Positions 12,383-25,456 of a stretch of DNA of 64,000 bases are shown piece by piece. Origin of the DNA: Amanita rubescens. Taxonomy: Eukaryota > Basidiomycota > Agaricomycetes > Agaricales > Amanitaceae. Numbering within the stretch: the stretch's first letter is position 1; every line of letters begins with the position of its first letter. Both the position numbers and the translations under genes were made by a program. Under the pieces are notes generated by a model, which was given only the letters and a program-made list of their open reading frames with translations, searched no databases and was not told the DNA's origin. Where the stretch lies: the NCBI GenBank assembly GCA_015039365.1, contig WION01000248.1, positions 1 through 64,000 of the forward strand. The letters are read 5' to 3'.

Positions 12383-13708
12383 ATGACGCGTCGGAGTTCC
12401 CATCACTTGACAGACTCCGACTCGATGGCACAGGCCGCATTGCCCCAGCTGAGAGAGATTTCCCTCTCACAGGAGACGAGGTTCTCTCCTCCTACAGCGA
12501 GGATAAAGCAGGACGAGGATGTAGAAACATGGAGGAACTCCAAGTCTTACAGAGATTACGCTATCTTTCTACGTCGCTTGAATGAATCGGTTGTAGGATG
12601 TTACTTGCCTTGGGAATCAGGTCAACCGAGCAAGGTAGTTAGATCGCTTATTAGAATTGCTTATATGCGTTCTGATCCCTCTCGCTAGGCTATCCAAAGC
12701 CTTCTGATGCTGTTAGATACCCTCGACGGGTGGATTAGCGAGATACCACCGTTGGAGTCACCCCAACGCTTCGGCAATCTAGCCTTTCGCACATGGGGGA
12801 AGCGGCTGGAAGAAGTCAGTCTACCGAGATCATGACTAGATCCATTTCTGATACCTCTTCCCAAAAAGAAAGCAGATAAAGTTTTGGAAGCGCTCTTGGG
12901 CAATGACTTTGTGGCAGCAATACCATTGGTTAAACCACTGTTCCTTGTCTCCTTTGGCTCTTTTACCCGGATGGATTATGGAACTGGACACGAGACATGC
13001 TTTGCGCTATTCTTGCTATGTCTTACCCTTATACGCTTTTTGCAACCAGTTGTGGAAGAAGAACGAGAGATCGTACTTCGTGTTTTCGTGCGATACCTGC
13101 GTCTTTGTTGGAAACTGCAAGACATATACAGGCTGGAACCTGCAGGGAGCCACGGGGTGTGGGGCCTCGATGACTACTCATTTTTAGGATATATTTTTGG
13201 CAGCGGACAACTTAGAGGTTGTTCATTTTACCTTGCCTTCTCAACTGAGCGCTGATCCATTTATATTATTGTAGATCAGAAATCCACACCGGTTTCAGCT
13301 GTATTAGAACGGTCCCTTCCATCTACAAATATCTACTTTATTTCGATCATGCGCATACACCAAGTCAAATCCGGCCCTTTCCACGAACATTCTTCACAAC
13401 TATATTCTATTGCAACCAGCGTACCTAACTGGGCCAAGGTAAACAGCGGGTTGTTTAAGATGTACGAAGTAAGTAGTCATGTTAATGTTACATTGTACGA
13501 TAGTCAATCGCTAACGATGACTTAGGCCGAGGTTTTGGGAAAGAGGGTCGTGGTGCAGCATGTACCGCTTGGAGGATTACTCGAATGGGGTGTTGTCGAC
13601 TCTAGCCGACAATCAACCGACGTATTGCCTACACGCGGCGACCTTAGCCTCGATCATGCTCTAATGTCGACTCGTGGAGGAAACATGACCCGTACTTCGA
13701 TGCCGTGA
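12383..13708 (+). CDS. PP2A phosphatase activator (PTPA/RRD family)
   Basis: Phosphotyrosyl phosphatase activator, a peptidyl-prolyl isomerase-type factor that remodels the PP2A catalytic subunit; cytosol and nucleus. Exon 1 starts at ATG 12383 and carries YRDYAIFLRRLNESVVG; after an intron comes LLMLLDTLDGWISEIPP and FRTWGKRLEE. After a second intron (ending AAAAAG) comes KADKVLEALLG, then the family signatures YGTGHETCFALFLLCL and EPAGSHGVWGLDDY. The following exons give RIHQVKSGPFHEHSSQLY, VPNWAKVNSGLFKMYEAE and GKRVVVQHVPLGG. The last exon continues for about 40 residues beyond the conserved core to TGA at 13706-13708. Intron joins keep the frame throughout, so the gene looks intact. An upstream in-frame start is not needed. 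Confidence 0.9.
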
Positions 13709-14644
13709 CCTACCGATCTCCGTATTACCATAGCTCGGAAAACGAACCGCGTCGTGTAGATTAGGTTTACATGGTACGTGACAAGGGCAAAGTAGGACAT
13801 TCATTTTGCTCTGTCGAGAAGATCATCTTTAGACTTTTCGAACGTATCGCATGCGACGCTGCAAAATTTTCTGCACTAAAACATCTCGGGTTGTTCTAGA
13901 ATATCGGTGATGGAAAGGCACTATTTAACCCTCTTCTGGAACGCACATAAAGGAGAAGGTTCAATACTCAAAATAGTCATGCCCGTGCATGCCCGTGGTG
14001 CCATGATCCCCTGTCAAGTTTTATTGAATGAGACATCGTAGGAAGCCCCGTATCGAAAAGAAGCTCTCCAAAACGGAGGTCATAGAATCATGCAGTAATC
14101 GCGTGTTCAGATAGATCTCATTCCAAGTTTTCTCCTGGTCTCATACCATAGACGGGCCATGGACCGCGATAGCAGTGAGATTTTTATGCGGAGCTGCTTA
14201 CTGCGCCAATTTCGGAAAACCGCTTAAAGTCATGCGGCATGTCGACGGCGCAGCCAATCTCCCTCAATAAACAAAAGTCCCAGGGTGCACCGCCTCGTAT
14301 GTTAGGCTGCGGATAGCCTAACATCGTAACAGCTTTCTGCTCACTTTACTAGGTTAGCGGGCAAGTAGCAAAGGACGGCCGCGACCTCGGTTGTACGTTT
14401 ATCCGACAGGAATAACACTTTTGCGGAACAAAAGAAAAGCTGTCACCAAAGGCGATGCCACTGCTGAGTGTGAAGTCAGAAAGCGGCAAGATATGAAGGA
14501 CTTCTAAGTCACGTCACACGTGACATCCTTGATGCTCTGCCAAAAACTTCACTGAAGGACTAGGACCACGTCCTCCGCCTACGTCGCTTCGTTGAAGGCT
14601 ACTCCTTTCGGACTACCCGGTTAATCAAAAGATCGGCAAGCCAG
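13709..14644. other. intergenic between PTPA and ornithine decarboxylase
   Basis: No coding frame or recognisable element. It must contain the PTPA terminator and the ODC promoter and 5' leader. Confidence 0.4.
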
Positions 14645-16273
14645 ATGAGCGTCAAAAGCAACGGATTGCGTTACCCAGGGCCAGCTTTTGCAGCAGACGT
14701 GATTAAGACTGATCTGGAGGCCAACCTCCTAAGTCGGTCTCGGAGCACCCGCAGAAGTTCTTTTCAAGTCGAAGGCGGGAAGATATTCCCCGACCTGCCT
14801 CCCCTTCTTCATGGGCATTCCGATGTCCATCTGCGTAACGGCATTATGAACGCATCTAGATTATCGGCTGCAAATGAGCCAGACGCTGAAAAAGCGTTTT
14901 TCGTGGCAGATCTGAGCCATGTCTACAGACAATTCCAACGCTGGAAACGTTGTATGCCCGAGATACAACCTTTCTACGGTAAGCGTTATCGTTTTTTTTT
15001 TCGACTGATCTTGGTTTTAATCGATCGTTCATTGTCGGTCCTTATTTGGTCTTTTGCTTAAAGCCGTCAAATGCAATCCGGACCCGTTTATCATCCGGTT
15101 GCTGGCGGCGCTGGGTGCAGGATTCGACTGTGCATCCAACGGGGAGATCTCCCAGGTCCTTAACATAGGGGGTATTGACCCATCTCGTATCATATTCGCC
15201 AACCCATGCAAGGCTTCGTCGTTTGTCCGTAACGCGGCCAAGATGGGGGTCGACCTTATGACGTTTGACAATACGGATGAACTCTACAAGGTCGCCCGGG
15301 TGCATCCAAGAGCCAAGCTCGTGGTACGTATCCTTACAGATGATTCCAAGAGCTTGTGTGCCTTTGGCATAAAATTCGGCGCGTCGCTTGCGACTGTGCC
15401 GACGCTCCTCGCGAAAGCAAAGGAGCTCGATCTGGACGTTATCGGCGTTAGCTTCCATGTTGGCAGTGGATGCTACGATCCGTCCGTGTACGCTGATGCC
15501 ATCGAGCGGGCGCGGGCTGTGTTTGACATGGGTAAGGACGCCGGGTATATGTTCAAGCTTCTAGATGTAGGGGGAGGATTTGAAGACGAGTTGTTTGAGC
15601 AGGCAGGAGAGGTACTGAATTACGCGATCGAACGGTATTTCCCAGACCGCACGGGGATCAAAATTATTGCAGAGCCAGGGCGTTATTTCGTCTCAACAGC
15701 ATTCCGGCTGGCAACGAACATCATCGCGCGGCGGGGCCCTTCAATGGATGGCAACAAGGCTTTAACGTCACCCGTACAACGGGTGTTGAACCCAAGTGGC
15801 AACGATCAAGAACCGTCAATCATGTGTCAGTCTATCATTTGATCATGTTTGGGCAAGGAACGTTTTGAAGGAGCTGACGAGATGTCGTTCTTTATTAAGA
15901 CTACATCAATGATGGAGTATACGGCGCATTCAACTGCATTTTGTTCGATCATCAAGTGGTACAGCCGTATGTGCTTTCGATGAACGATTCGTTCCACATC
16001 CCGCCCAACGAGCCCACGGTGCTGTGCAGCGTGTGGGGGCCGACGTGCGACTCGATCGATCTCGTGTGTCCAAAGACAGAGCTGCCAGCAGGACTGCGAG
16101 TGGGGGATTGGCTAGGGTTTGACAAGATGGGGGCGTACACGGTGTGTGCGGCGAGTCAGTTCAACGGGTTTGAGGTGAGCAAGGTGATCTACACAACGGG
16201 GGGCGAGATGGAAGGACAGGAGATACGTAAAGTGCTTTCAGCGTACGCAGAGAGAACGCCATACCCTAGATAG
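14645..16273 (+). CDS. ornithine decarboxylase
   Basis: PLP enzyme that converts ornithine to putrescine, the entry step of polyamine synthesis, in the cytosol. Three exons (14645-14978, 15064-15825, 15900-16273) splice in frame to a 489-residue protein, a normal length for fungal ODC. PFYAVKCN spans the first intron and holds the PLP lysine (about residue 114). FHVGSG, DVGGGF and EPGRYFV are the cofactor phosphate and ring contacts, and WGPTCDSID holds the catalytic cysteine (about residue 415) contributed across the dimer. The C-terminus ends AYAERTPYPR. All catalytic residues are present. The long pre-barrel N-terminus (about 110 residues) is usual for fungal enzymes. No antizyme gene is seen nearby. 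Confidence 0.93.
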
Positions 16274-17431
16274 CAGCTATAGACTGATTGCTCATCAACG
16301 GTGCCGAGGCAGGCGGCGCGGACCGAGCCGTTTTCCCAGACTCGTGACGTGTAGCGACGAACCTTCCGATCAGCAGCCAATCGATCGAGGATCAAAAACC
16401 ATTCAGGCACGCGCGAACTGATCGAAGTGGTTTTTCCTATTTGAGCGCCGTGCGATTTTCCTGGGGTAAACATCCCCTTAAGGTCTCTCGCTTCTCAGAG
16501 TGGAGCCTGGTCCCTGGTTTTCCACCACGATTTCCGTTCGTGATTGTCTGCCCCGATTCCCGCCTGTGCCCTGATCTGACCCTGCATGCGCCGGTTGCTG
16601 TTGTTGCATAGAGCCTCGACCGTGGCGCTCCCTTGGGGCTAGCACTGGCCCGAGGCTGCGTCCACCGGATTGGGCGGGAATTCTCAACATGGGTTTACAC
16701 TACGCTGGGGAAGGCTAGTGGGGACGGGCATCTCTGGCAACCGCGATTATTCATCAACAACAATGTTCCAAGGCACTCACCAAACTCGAAATCTTACGTA
16801 TCGGCACTAGAGTCTTCCCAGCGCTTTCGGAGCGCCGCAGTGGCACCGCTGACTGGCAACCGAACTCTCTTTGATCTCGTATTACCTTATTTGGAGTCCA
16901 TGCCATCCAGGAAAAAATAACTGGTCCTGTGCTAATAACACAGGTAGCCATTCGGCTGTTTCTTTGTTCCAGCACTATCTCGCGGCAAATTTCCCGACTA
17001 GGTCGATTCATATTGTTCCCCTCGTTTTTATATAATATATCCCCTCTCGCGTCACCGCAGTTCCCTTCTGCGCTAATTCCACGGTTCCTCTCCGTCCTCC
17101 CTCTGACGCAGTTCTCGACGTACCGACACATTGCCGGTCTGTCTTATATAAACTCATCCGAAGCTTGTGTCACATTCATTCCGTGTGCCACGCTGAACAT
17201 ACCGGCTGTGCGCTTCGATCGGGGCCTCCATATCAATTAACTCCCTCGTCCACCTGTCAAGTCCAGACGTCTCCCTCACCCCTTCCCCCTTCCCCGTTCA
17301 CGTATCCTGCCTCATCCGCATACGTGTCTATTTTGGGAAAAGAGTAGCCATCAAACCATATTACCATTAAATAGTCCGCCGGGATCCTATATCTTCTTCC
17401 CCTTCTACCGGTCCTCAGTCATCCTTCAACC
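16274..17431. promoter_or_regulatory. ODC 3' flank and APSES gene 5' region
   Basis: No gene recognised. From about 16930 to 17431 the plus strand is pyrimidine-rich (many CT and CCCTTC runs), a common feature of strong or regulated fungal promoters and leaders, directly before the APSES gene start. Short open frames here have no family resemblance. Confidence 0.4.
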
Positions 17432-19871
17432 ATGACATCTGGCATGATACAAGTGAGTACCGTACAATAAAACCCTTCTCACCCTCATTCTCTATTCGCC
17501 ACTCCCCTCTTCTCTCTGTACTAATCTTTTTGTTAGGAAACAATGCAGATGACGCCAAATAATGGTGGGCCAAGGTTTAGGCCATACGCCAGCCCAAGCC
17601 ACCATGTAACAAAAGGTCGCTATATCACAAGCAACGACCCTAGAGGGTATATGTGAGCAGAAAGATAAGCGTTGTCTAGCGAAATGAATGCTAATTTCTT
17701 TCCTGTAGACCCGTCTACGAGTATCCATTGAACGGGCAGTGGATTATGATGGATATCGACGATGGGTATATCCTATGGACGGGTATATGGAAAGGTACGG
17801 CGCTGAAATTCTCCATTCATTTTGTAACTCAAATTAAATTTTCATAACCTGCAGCCCTCGGCAATTCCAAAGGTGCGCGCCTCTATCAGTGTCACGGAAC
17901 GCTTCCAACGATGCTCTTGCTTCTAGCCGATATCGTTAAAATGATTGATTCTCAACCTGATCTCGCCCAAGTCATTCGTAGAGTGCGAGGCGGTTACCTC
18001 AAAATACAAGGGACATGGATGCCATACGAGGTGAGCGACCGTGTATTTTTTTTGGTATGGCCGAGGTCTAACGGATTAACTCAAAAGGTTGCTTTGCGGT
18101 TATCTCGTCGGTAAGCAAAGCATTACTTTCCGCATCGCAACGGAGTTTTAAAACTTCCATTTCAAGCGTCGCATGGCCAATCCGAGAAGATCTTATTCCG
18201 TTGTTCGGGTGAGCTTCGTCAAGGAGAGGCCGTGAAAAATATATGCTGATCTGCTCGTAGACCCACATTCCCAACTACTTGTCTTTCGCCTGATCAGCCA
18301 GGTTACGGACAAGTTGTCAACACCGGCCCCGGCCGACGCCGGTCTAGGCGCCCTGCCACCGCTCCGAATCCGTCACCAGCAGCATCAATGCATCTTCACG
18401 ATCCTCGTGACAACCCTAGTCATCCAAGCTGGACAGTAGTAACTGGAAATTCCCAGGCTAAAGCTCAATCACTTGTGGGTTCTCCTGCGAGTCACATGAA
18501 TATGGGGTCACAAGAAAATCAGCAGCCACCACTTCAGTACCGCCGAGGATCAATTTCACAACACCACCAACCTCGTGGCTTTACGGATCGATCACCAACA
18601 AGTCCTACTGCGGACTTGGACGTCGCGGTGCCCGCTCCAATGAACTCTCTTGCTACGCCTTCGCGGGAACGAGGCGAGCGAGTGGAGCGTCCACCTCCTT
18701 CTGCCTCTCTCAGGTATTCGCCTTATCTCGGGCATAATACCTATGCGCAGCACCAGCATAAGATTAGCCGCAGGAGTTTCAGCTCCTTGTCCCGTACTAG
18801 TATCGGGAGCGGGAGCCCCGATGGCAGTCGTAGTGGTGAGGTAAGCGGAGGAGGCAACTCTCCCGTGGCCGTCGACATTCCATCATTGGCGATCCAGGAC
18901 TCCTCGACGTCACGCCCCCCGTTACACCTCGCTTTGCCGTCCATTCGTAACAACTCGTCCGCTCTTTCACCAACCGAAGTTTCTCCTTTGATTTCTAACA
19001 CACGGCCAAGCGGTTCCATCCTATCGAGGAGCAGGTCCTTGGGTCAAGTTGATAAAATTACCCTACCGCCTATTCGATCACCCGGGGGTCCATTGTCGGC
19101 TTCTGCGGCTTCGAGGGGTTTTTCTCCCGACAATTTAATCCCTTACGCATTGCCTCCGATCTCTGCACTGGAAGATCTGAGAGGCGTCCATGCGCAAGAT
19201 TCAGCAGCCGTACTCCGGCGACTGACCGCCGACGACGACTTTTCTCCGCATGGACCCGTGGCAAGCACAAAATCGACATTTTCAATTACTCTTCAGCCGC
19301 AACCGTGAGTAGTCTATTCAGCTTATTCCTTTCACCCTCCACTCTCGGCCGTTTATCTCCATCCCATCCTATTTCTCCTTCGCCTAAGATTCGTATGCGA
19401 GCTCAGTTTTTTTTATAAAGGCCACAATCCCGTCGACAAAACGTTTCGCCGATCTCGGACCGCTACAGCCGCTACTCCCACAATGGCTCAGATACCGAGC
19501 ATTCTCATTCGCGACCCGACGCTACGCTATCACCCGGAGGCACCTCACCTCTTTCGCCTACGACGCCACCATCTGCCTATAAAGACGCGAATCATTCGTA
19601 TGGCTCACACGCCATCATAGTACGAGAACATGCCGACACGGTCCCTATTATGCACCCAACCCCGCGCCACCGGATGACAGGGGTGAGAGAAAGCAGAGAC
19701 GGAATCGAAGAAGAAGTCGCCACGGCTGACATCGACATGCAATATGTGGCGCAGGACAAGGCCACGCGGATAACACGTTCTCCGAATGCAATGTGTCAAG
19801 ATCGTGACAATATGTCACCGATGCGAGAAGACGGAGTCACCACCACCCGAACTCCCCACCGACCGTGGTAA
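17432..19871 (+). CDS. APSES/KilA-N DNA-binding domain regulator
   Basis: Nuclear regulator with an N-terminal APSES-type (KilA-N fold) domain and a long disordered tail. A small first exon MTSGMIQ is followed by exons giving RFRPYASPSHHVTKGRYIT, PVYEYPLNGQWIMMDIDDG, ILWTGIWKALGNSK, DIVKMIDSQPDLAQVIRRVR, YLKIQGTWMPYE and RVAWPIREDLIPLFGPTFP, the usual W-x-K and helix pattern of the domain. From about 18310 the protein is rich in Ser, Pro, Arg and His, with several SP/TP sites (LSPTEVSPL, LPPIRSPGG) that could be phosphorylation targets. A last intron (after CAACC at about 19303) joins to GCCACAATCC and the frame ends TPHRPW at 19871. Closest in kind to the Xbp1/Bqt4-like APSES proteins of basidiomycetes rather than MBP1/SWI4, since no ankyrin repeats follow. 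The target genes are unknown. Confidence 0.8.
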
Positions 19872-21641
19872 ATGTCCAGGAGATCAAATTTATCACGTCC
19901 ACTTGTTTGTGTCATAAGAATGTCTCGTTGCTTCTTTTTCTATCGCTCCCTCCCTTTCTTCGACTGTATTTCTGACAACTTTATTTATTTTGAAGGATAC
20001 CCTCTCGTTTCGTGTCGATTTCAAACATGTATCAGTATGGTCCGTTACGTGCTATGTTACCAATGAAGGGATCAACCATATAGTAATCTTGACAACAATA
20101 GTATATTAGATCAATGTCGTAAAAGATGCACGTCCAAATTCTACAGCCCCTCGTATTCGGGGCTAACCTAGATAGACACGTCAGGGGTTCCAAGGGCGTG
20201 ACGGGAACAATTATGGCAGGCTCCATTGTCATCAGGGCGCAAGGGACGGGGAAAAAAATCACCGGATTAGTCCTCGGTCCTGTTCGCGTGATTGCGCAAA
20301 TTTCGGTCAGGTTCGCGAATCAGCAAGTTCTGGGACCTAGCCTTTTCCTCGCATGTCAACTCGATCGTCACAATCTTGGCTTCGCTGCGCAATGAATTCA
20401 ATTACGCTGACAAGTTCGAAAAAAATCTTTGTCTACCCCAGGTTATGTATAATCCGGCATCCTAGTCAGCATTACGAGTGGTAAATGCTACCTACGTCAA
20501 ACCCCAAAGTCTCATGAAGGTTTCCACCCCCTCCAAAAGTGATATGTGTGAGGTTTATTAATGAATCAATGAATGAGGTAGCCATGGAAAAAAAGAGAGA
20601 CATGGCGTGTGTATGTACACGGCACGCGTTAGGGTCCATTACGAGAGACCATGTACTGTCCCGTCCTGGACTTGGGATGGAGAATCGAGACTCGATCTTT
20701 TTCAATCATAACTGAATTATGATATCATGACTAGAATGGAAACTTGGGTTTACACACGCGGCGCGAACTAAGTCCGGGAATGATCGTTGTTACGGCCTTC
20801 CTTCTAAAGTAAGGTCTATTCCAAACTTTCGAGGTTCTTGCAACTGTAATTGAGAGATGAAGCCATGGTACGTAAAAGGGTTAGTGCTTCTTCCTCCACT
20901 CTTCCTCCTCCTTCACCGTCGGCCGATCGAGTATGAAATAAACAGGGTCAGAATGACAATCGCACAACACAATTCTGAGTTTGAGCCTGATCGTAGAGTC
21001 CCTTCTAATTCGGCACCGGTTCATCTTTGATGGTTCATATCTTCAAGTTGGCAAATGAACCCTTGACAGAGGGTTGAAGGGAGACAGCGGTTGGATGGGG
21101 ACCAGTTGCCGCCAAGCGCCTGTTCATTTGGTCGCCGGGCCGTCAGCGGCATGACACACGGCACAGGTTCGATGGCCATGATCTAACAGTACTGCATGCC
21201 CAACTGGGACAGAACCTGCGGCCGCAACTTCCGTTCTGGTAGACCTTTGGCCTAATAAGTAGGGGTCGTTGGGGGCCATCAGTTTCAAATCTCGCTCCTC
21301 GTTCTCGCTATAGCCCAATTCAATTTTTAGCTCCATTTGTTCAAACTGGTGTGCTGGAGGCCACCTGGAGGTCAGGTGGTCCCTGCATAATTGTTCAACG
21401 GAGGTAATGCCATTGCTGGTATGCGACTTTTGGCCACATGGTGCTGATCGAAAAAAAAGTCAAAGTTCGACCAGGGCCACGCTCTCACCATGTGTCGCGT
21501 CGCCTTAGTCCGTTTTGACGTCATGTAGTCAGCGCCAAGTCGTATATTAACCATTAAACGATCGATCTAAGTACTTGAAGCATGGAGGATATCAATATTC
21601 TAAATGAAGCAGCACCAATCACAGCCTGCGCATTTATAAGC
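19872..21641. other. long intergenic stretch, nothing supported
   Basis: About 1.8 kb between the APSES gene and the 3' end of the phosphate transporter. Several short open frames occur on both strands (for example 21124-21336) but none has a family signature or neighbouring splice-compatible exons. Confidence 0.4.
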
Positions 21642-24600
21642 TTAGAGTTTCAACACAAATGACAGAAGAGCTATTACCCACCCAATAAGTTTCATCAATA
21701 CAAACCCAACGGTAACGACCACCTATCGTCCGCCATATTGAGACACCGGTGAGAACGCGCGAACGAGAAGGACTCACCAAACATGCAATCAGACTTGCGG
21801 GAATGCCATTTTTCAAAAAGTCAACATTGGTGAGGTACGTCTCCCCCAATTCGTCTTCCTGTGCCGCACTGAACATGTCAAATAAACGCAAGAATGAACC
21901 CGGGGACACATGGGTGCGGAGCGGAGGTGGCGACGGCAAAGGGAAGGGCAAGGCACATATCGTTATCAATCTCGCCATCCAAAACAAAGCAAAAAAAAAA
22001 AATAGGAATACTCACGCGGTCTGATTGGGAAAGCCAGAGACGGGCATGGCCATACCAGCTGAACATATGAGACCGGTGATGAAAATCAGTAGGTTGCTGT
22101 GCGTCCCGGGAAGGGAGGTCCCGACTTCCTTGGCAATGGGGACGAGTAAGACGCTTGCGATCGTATGGCTTATAAATGTAGAAATGATAAGCACGATAGG
22201 TGAGAGGATGAGGACAGCTGTATAGAGCCCAAATCCATGGAGCATGTCCCGAATGATAAGATGCAGGACTTCTAGCAGCCCGCTCGCCTCGACGCCTTTG
22301 CCGAGGGCTAAACCACCCATGGCGAGAAACACGATCGACCACGCAAAGTGCTCAAAGTCGTCCTGCATGAAAAGAAAAAAAAACAGTCATTGCCAGCCTT
22401 TTTTTTACCGGCCGTTATTACCCACCTTTTTCAACACCCCCGTTCCAAAAAACGCAACGATCGGTAAAATGGCAATAATCCCCATATCGCCAATATAATT
22501 ACCAATCTCATGCGCGATACACCAAAGAAAGATCGTGACGATGCAGACTATGGTCACCCAATACTGCTTGGCCGTAAACCGCTCTTTAGTCGGGCGGACA
22601 GGCCTGATCTCTAATTCTCTATAAGACGAAGCGGACCAGTCGTCGTCAAAGACGTCTACGGAGGGCGGCAACCTCGAAGGGCGGTACGACACCAAGAGGA
22701 GCAGCCATATGAGTAAAACCGATATGGCTGATACGGGGAGCGCAACGGCGAACCACCGAGCCCAATCTAACGGTGGATCCATCGCATTGAGCGCGATGAG
22801 GTTCTGAGGTGAAGATATCGGTGAACTTTGCCCGCCGACATTTGCCGCGAGGGCTATGCCTAGCTGTGCATGCGGGAGCGTCGCAAGTCAACACACGACT
22901 GTCGATGGCAGATGGGGGGGACTTACAATCAGACATGGCGCAAATGCCGATCTGGGCGGGAGTGTTCGTAGGATGGGCTATGAGATAGATTAATACCCAG
23001 GCACGGAAATTAGCGTGGAAGCGTGGAAAAATAGGTGGTTTTTTAGTCTCCTCCCCCTGTTGCGGCTCGTTCGCGTTTCGCGTGTCTACCCCTCCTTTAC
23101 GCATGGTGCCAATCATGACGGCGCGCGCGCGGGTGTGTCCCAAGCCAGGGATGGACAAGGGCGAAAAGAGGATTCCATAACGTCATAGCCGTGAGAAAAA
23201 AGGGGAGAAAGATGAGAAATTAAAAAATAGGATTAGGATAAATTAAGGGCGGAGGGGGACTGGGAACGGAACCGAGGAAAGGGAACTAATAGACGGGAGC
23301 GAACAATGTGGTGGAATGGTACGTACCCGAATCAGGGTGAAGCATAGTGTGGGCGCTGCGACGTTGCTAAGGTAAACGCGCGAAAAAAAAAACGTTAGCG
23401 TGCAATCAACTGAGTTGAGATGGGGAGTAGAGATTCGAGCGCATCATTTCCGCGAGGGAATGGGAATTGAGGGTACCCACCTGATCCACATGCTCGCGAA
23501 ACAGCTCACGGCCATGAAGGCTAGCAAAACTTGGGAGGGTTTCGTCCCCGCCATAGCTAGCACGCGCGTGATTAGGAGTTTGTCAATGTTAGTCTTGGAG
23601 AGGGCTGATGAAATGGTGAATCCGCCTATGAGGAGCATAATGGTAGATGAAAAGATGGTTGAAAAGACATATCTGTACTGGACGTGAGGGGAGAAGAGCA
23701 AAGAGGACGAAAGAACGAACTTGGTAGCGTCGGGAGTTGATAATCTCTCCCCTTTCGAATCGCGTATGACGCGCAACACGACAAGCAAAAGCGGGACAAA
23801 CAACGAGGTGACGAAAAGGGGTATAGCCTGTAGGTCCAAGCAGTGTCAGCTTATCTCTATATTGTGTACGCCACGCACCTCGGAAGCCCACAAGATCGTA
23901 CAAAACACCAAAACGGCAAAACACGCATTGGCGGGGTTATCTCTCACACCTGGCGTCCCGTCCTTGATAACTCCAAACCTCAACACGCCCCAAAAGCTCA
24001 AAACAGCAATGACTATCCACAATCGTCGTTTGGTGACTCTGAGCCTGACCAAGCGCGCAGGAGGGACGATTAGGGGTATACGGAAGAGCGCCGGAGAGCG
24101 TTCCCTCACGCGCACCAACGTCGCGCCTCCCGTCGTTTCTTCGACTTCAATCAATTCTTCTGGGCCGCCGCGAGTGCGAGAGGTGCCGCGCGGTCCGACG
24201 ACAGGAGAAGTGGCAGTAAACACGGAGCCTCGAGTTCTACCCGCGCCGATGTCACCTATCTCTCCCCTCCTCTCTCTCCCAATCATCAGTCTCCACACCG
24301 TGTCCCGCTCCCACGCGATCTGCTCGCGTTGGTGAGCTTTAAGTTGGGTTTGTGCGAGGCTGGCGTCGCCGAAAGTGATGCATTTCGTGTAGAGGTCCGT
24401 CAAGACTGTGATCGTCTCCGAGAGCGAGTCCCTGCTCGTTTGGCCAAACGGAGGGGAAGATTGGATTGTAGAAGGGAGGTATGTTCGTTCGAGGTGAGAT
24501 CCGACGACTTTGTCGTATTTCTTGATGATTTTGCGGAAGCCGGTGTAGTTGAGTTCGGCGTAGGACCGGAGGTTGGTGAGGGAGATGTAGAGTTTGGTGA

Positions 24601-25346
24601 GGCGGCGTTTGAGCAGGAGCCGAGCGTCGTAAGCATAGTTGGATTGGGAGGACCAGATTGAGTCAAGATCAGTGTCGAGGAGGGCGGTAGTGGAGGCGGA
24701 TGAGCCGGGTGCGAAGCTGTCTCTTAGGGATTGGAAGGTGGAGGCGAATGCGCCTGCGCTGGTGGACCTGCGTTTGGAACGAGGGAATGTGCCGTGGGAG
24801 TAGGAGTGGGAACGGGGACGGTTGTGGGTTGGAGGAGAGTCTGGGATTTGAAAGTGTGCATGGGGTTGTTTCGAACTGGAGGGATCCTCCGTGGTCGACG
24901 TGGCTCTCCGTCTTCCGACGGGGCTTCGGCTTACGCTTTCGTCATCGTCCTCTTCGTCCTCTTCATCATCTTCGTCGTAATAAGAATGACGGATCCCGCG
25001 TTCTTCGAGGCGCTTGACAGTAGTTTCGATGTCTTGAAATTCGTTGAGCATGTCTTTTTCCTGAGTAGCGTAAAACTCGCTAATTTTTGCGAGCTCGCGG
25101 TCTAGGAGGGGAACAAATACGGCATCTGCCTCTACTGTGGTGGAAATGACGTGAAGCAGAGCAGATGGCTCGATGTCATGACGAGCGTAGAGTTGTTTTT
25201 CGAGTTGGTAGATGCATCGTTTGAGCGAGTCGTAAGCGATGTAATCGTCCCACCAGTCTGCGACTGCATTAAATTTGAGGGCTGAGCTGAATTCCGGTGA
25301 GCGTTGATTTATTATAAAAGACCTAATAAGCACACCTGAATCTCAT
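21642..25346 (-). CDS. SPX-domain low-affinity phosphate transporter (Pho87/Pho90/Pho91 type)
   Basis: Inorganic phosphate transporter with an N-terminal SPX sensor and a DASS (Na+/sulfate-dicarboxylate) membrane domain; plasma or vacuolar membrane. The start codon lies in a tiny exon ATGAGATTCAG (25336-25346), spliced to the next exon so that the N-terminus reads MRFSSALKFNAVADWWDDYI, the canonical SPX opening. The SPX domain closes with LNYTGFRKIIKKYDK, whose lysines bind inositol pyrophosphates in the family. A long Ser/acidic linker separates the SPX parts. Transmembrane regions follow from about 24080 downward: LWIVIAVLSFWGVLRFGVI, IMLLIGGFTISSALSKTNID, ASMWIS joined to SNVAAPTL, then LAANVGGQSSPISSPQNLI, LLIWLLLLVS and a last segment ending LIGWVIALLSFVLKL at 21642. 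The family motifs are intact. Divergent from the isochorismatase-like gene by 110 bp. Confidence 0.87.
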
Positions 25347-25456
25347 TAGACGGATTGACGGCGGCCTTAGTCTCCTGAGAGGGATGGCCAGAGTGACAAG
25401 TGACAACAAGTCACGCCGCGCTTCAAGGGCTGTCATTGCGAAGGCACGCGCGCCGT
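25347..25456. promoter_or_regulatory. divergent intergenic region, phosphate transporter / isochorismatase-like gene
   Basis: 110 bases between the two start codons, so a shared bidirectional promoter is likely. No specific site recognised. Confidence 0.35.

Noticed and set aside
23721..25105. Plus-strand open frames over the SPX transporter (for example 23721-24335)
   Set aside because: Antisense shadows of a strongly conserved SPX-DASS coding sequence.
25400..25456. N-terminal extension of the isochorismatase-like protein
   Set aside because: The upstream opening codon is GTG, not a credible start in a fungus; the first ATG in frame is 25457.
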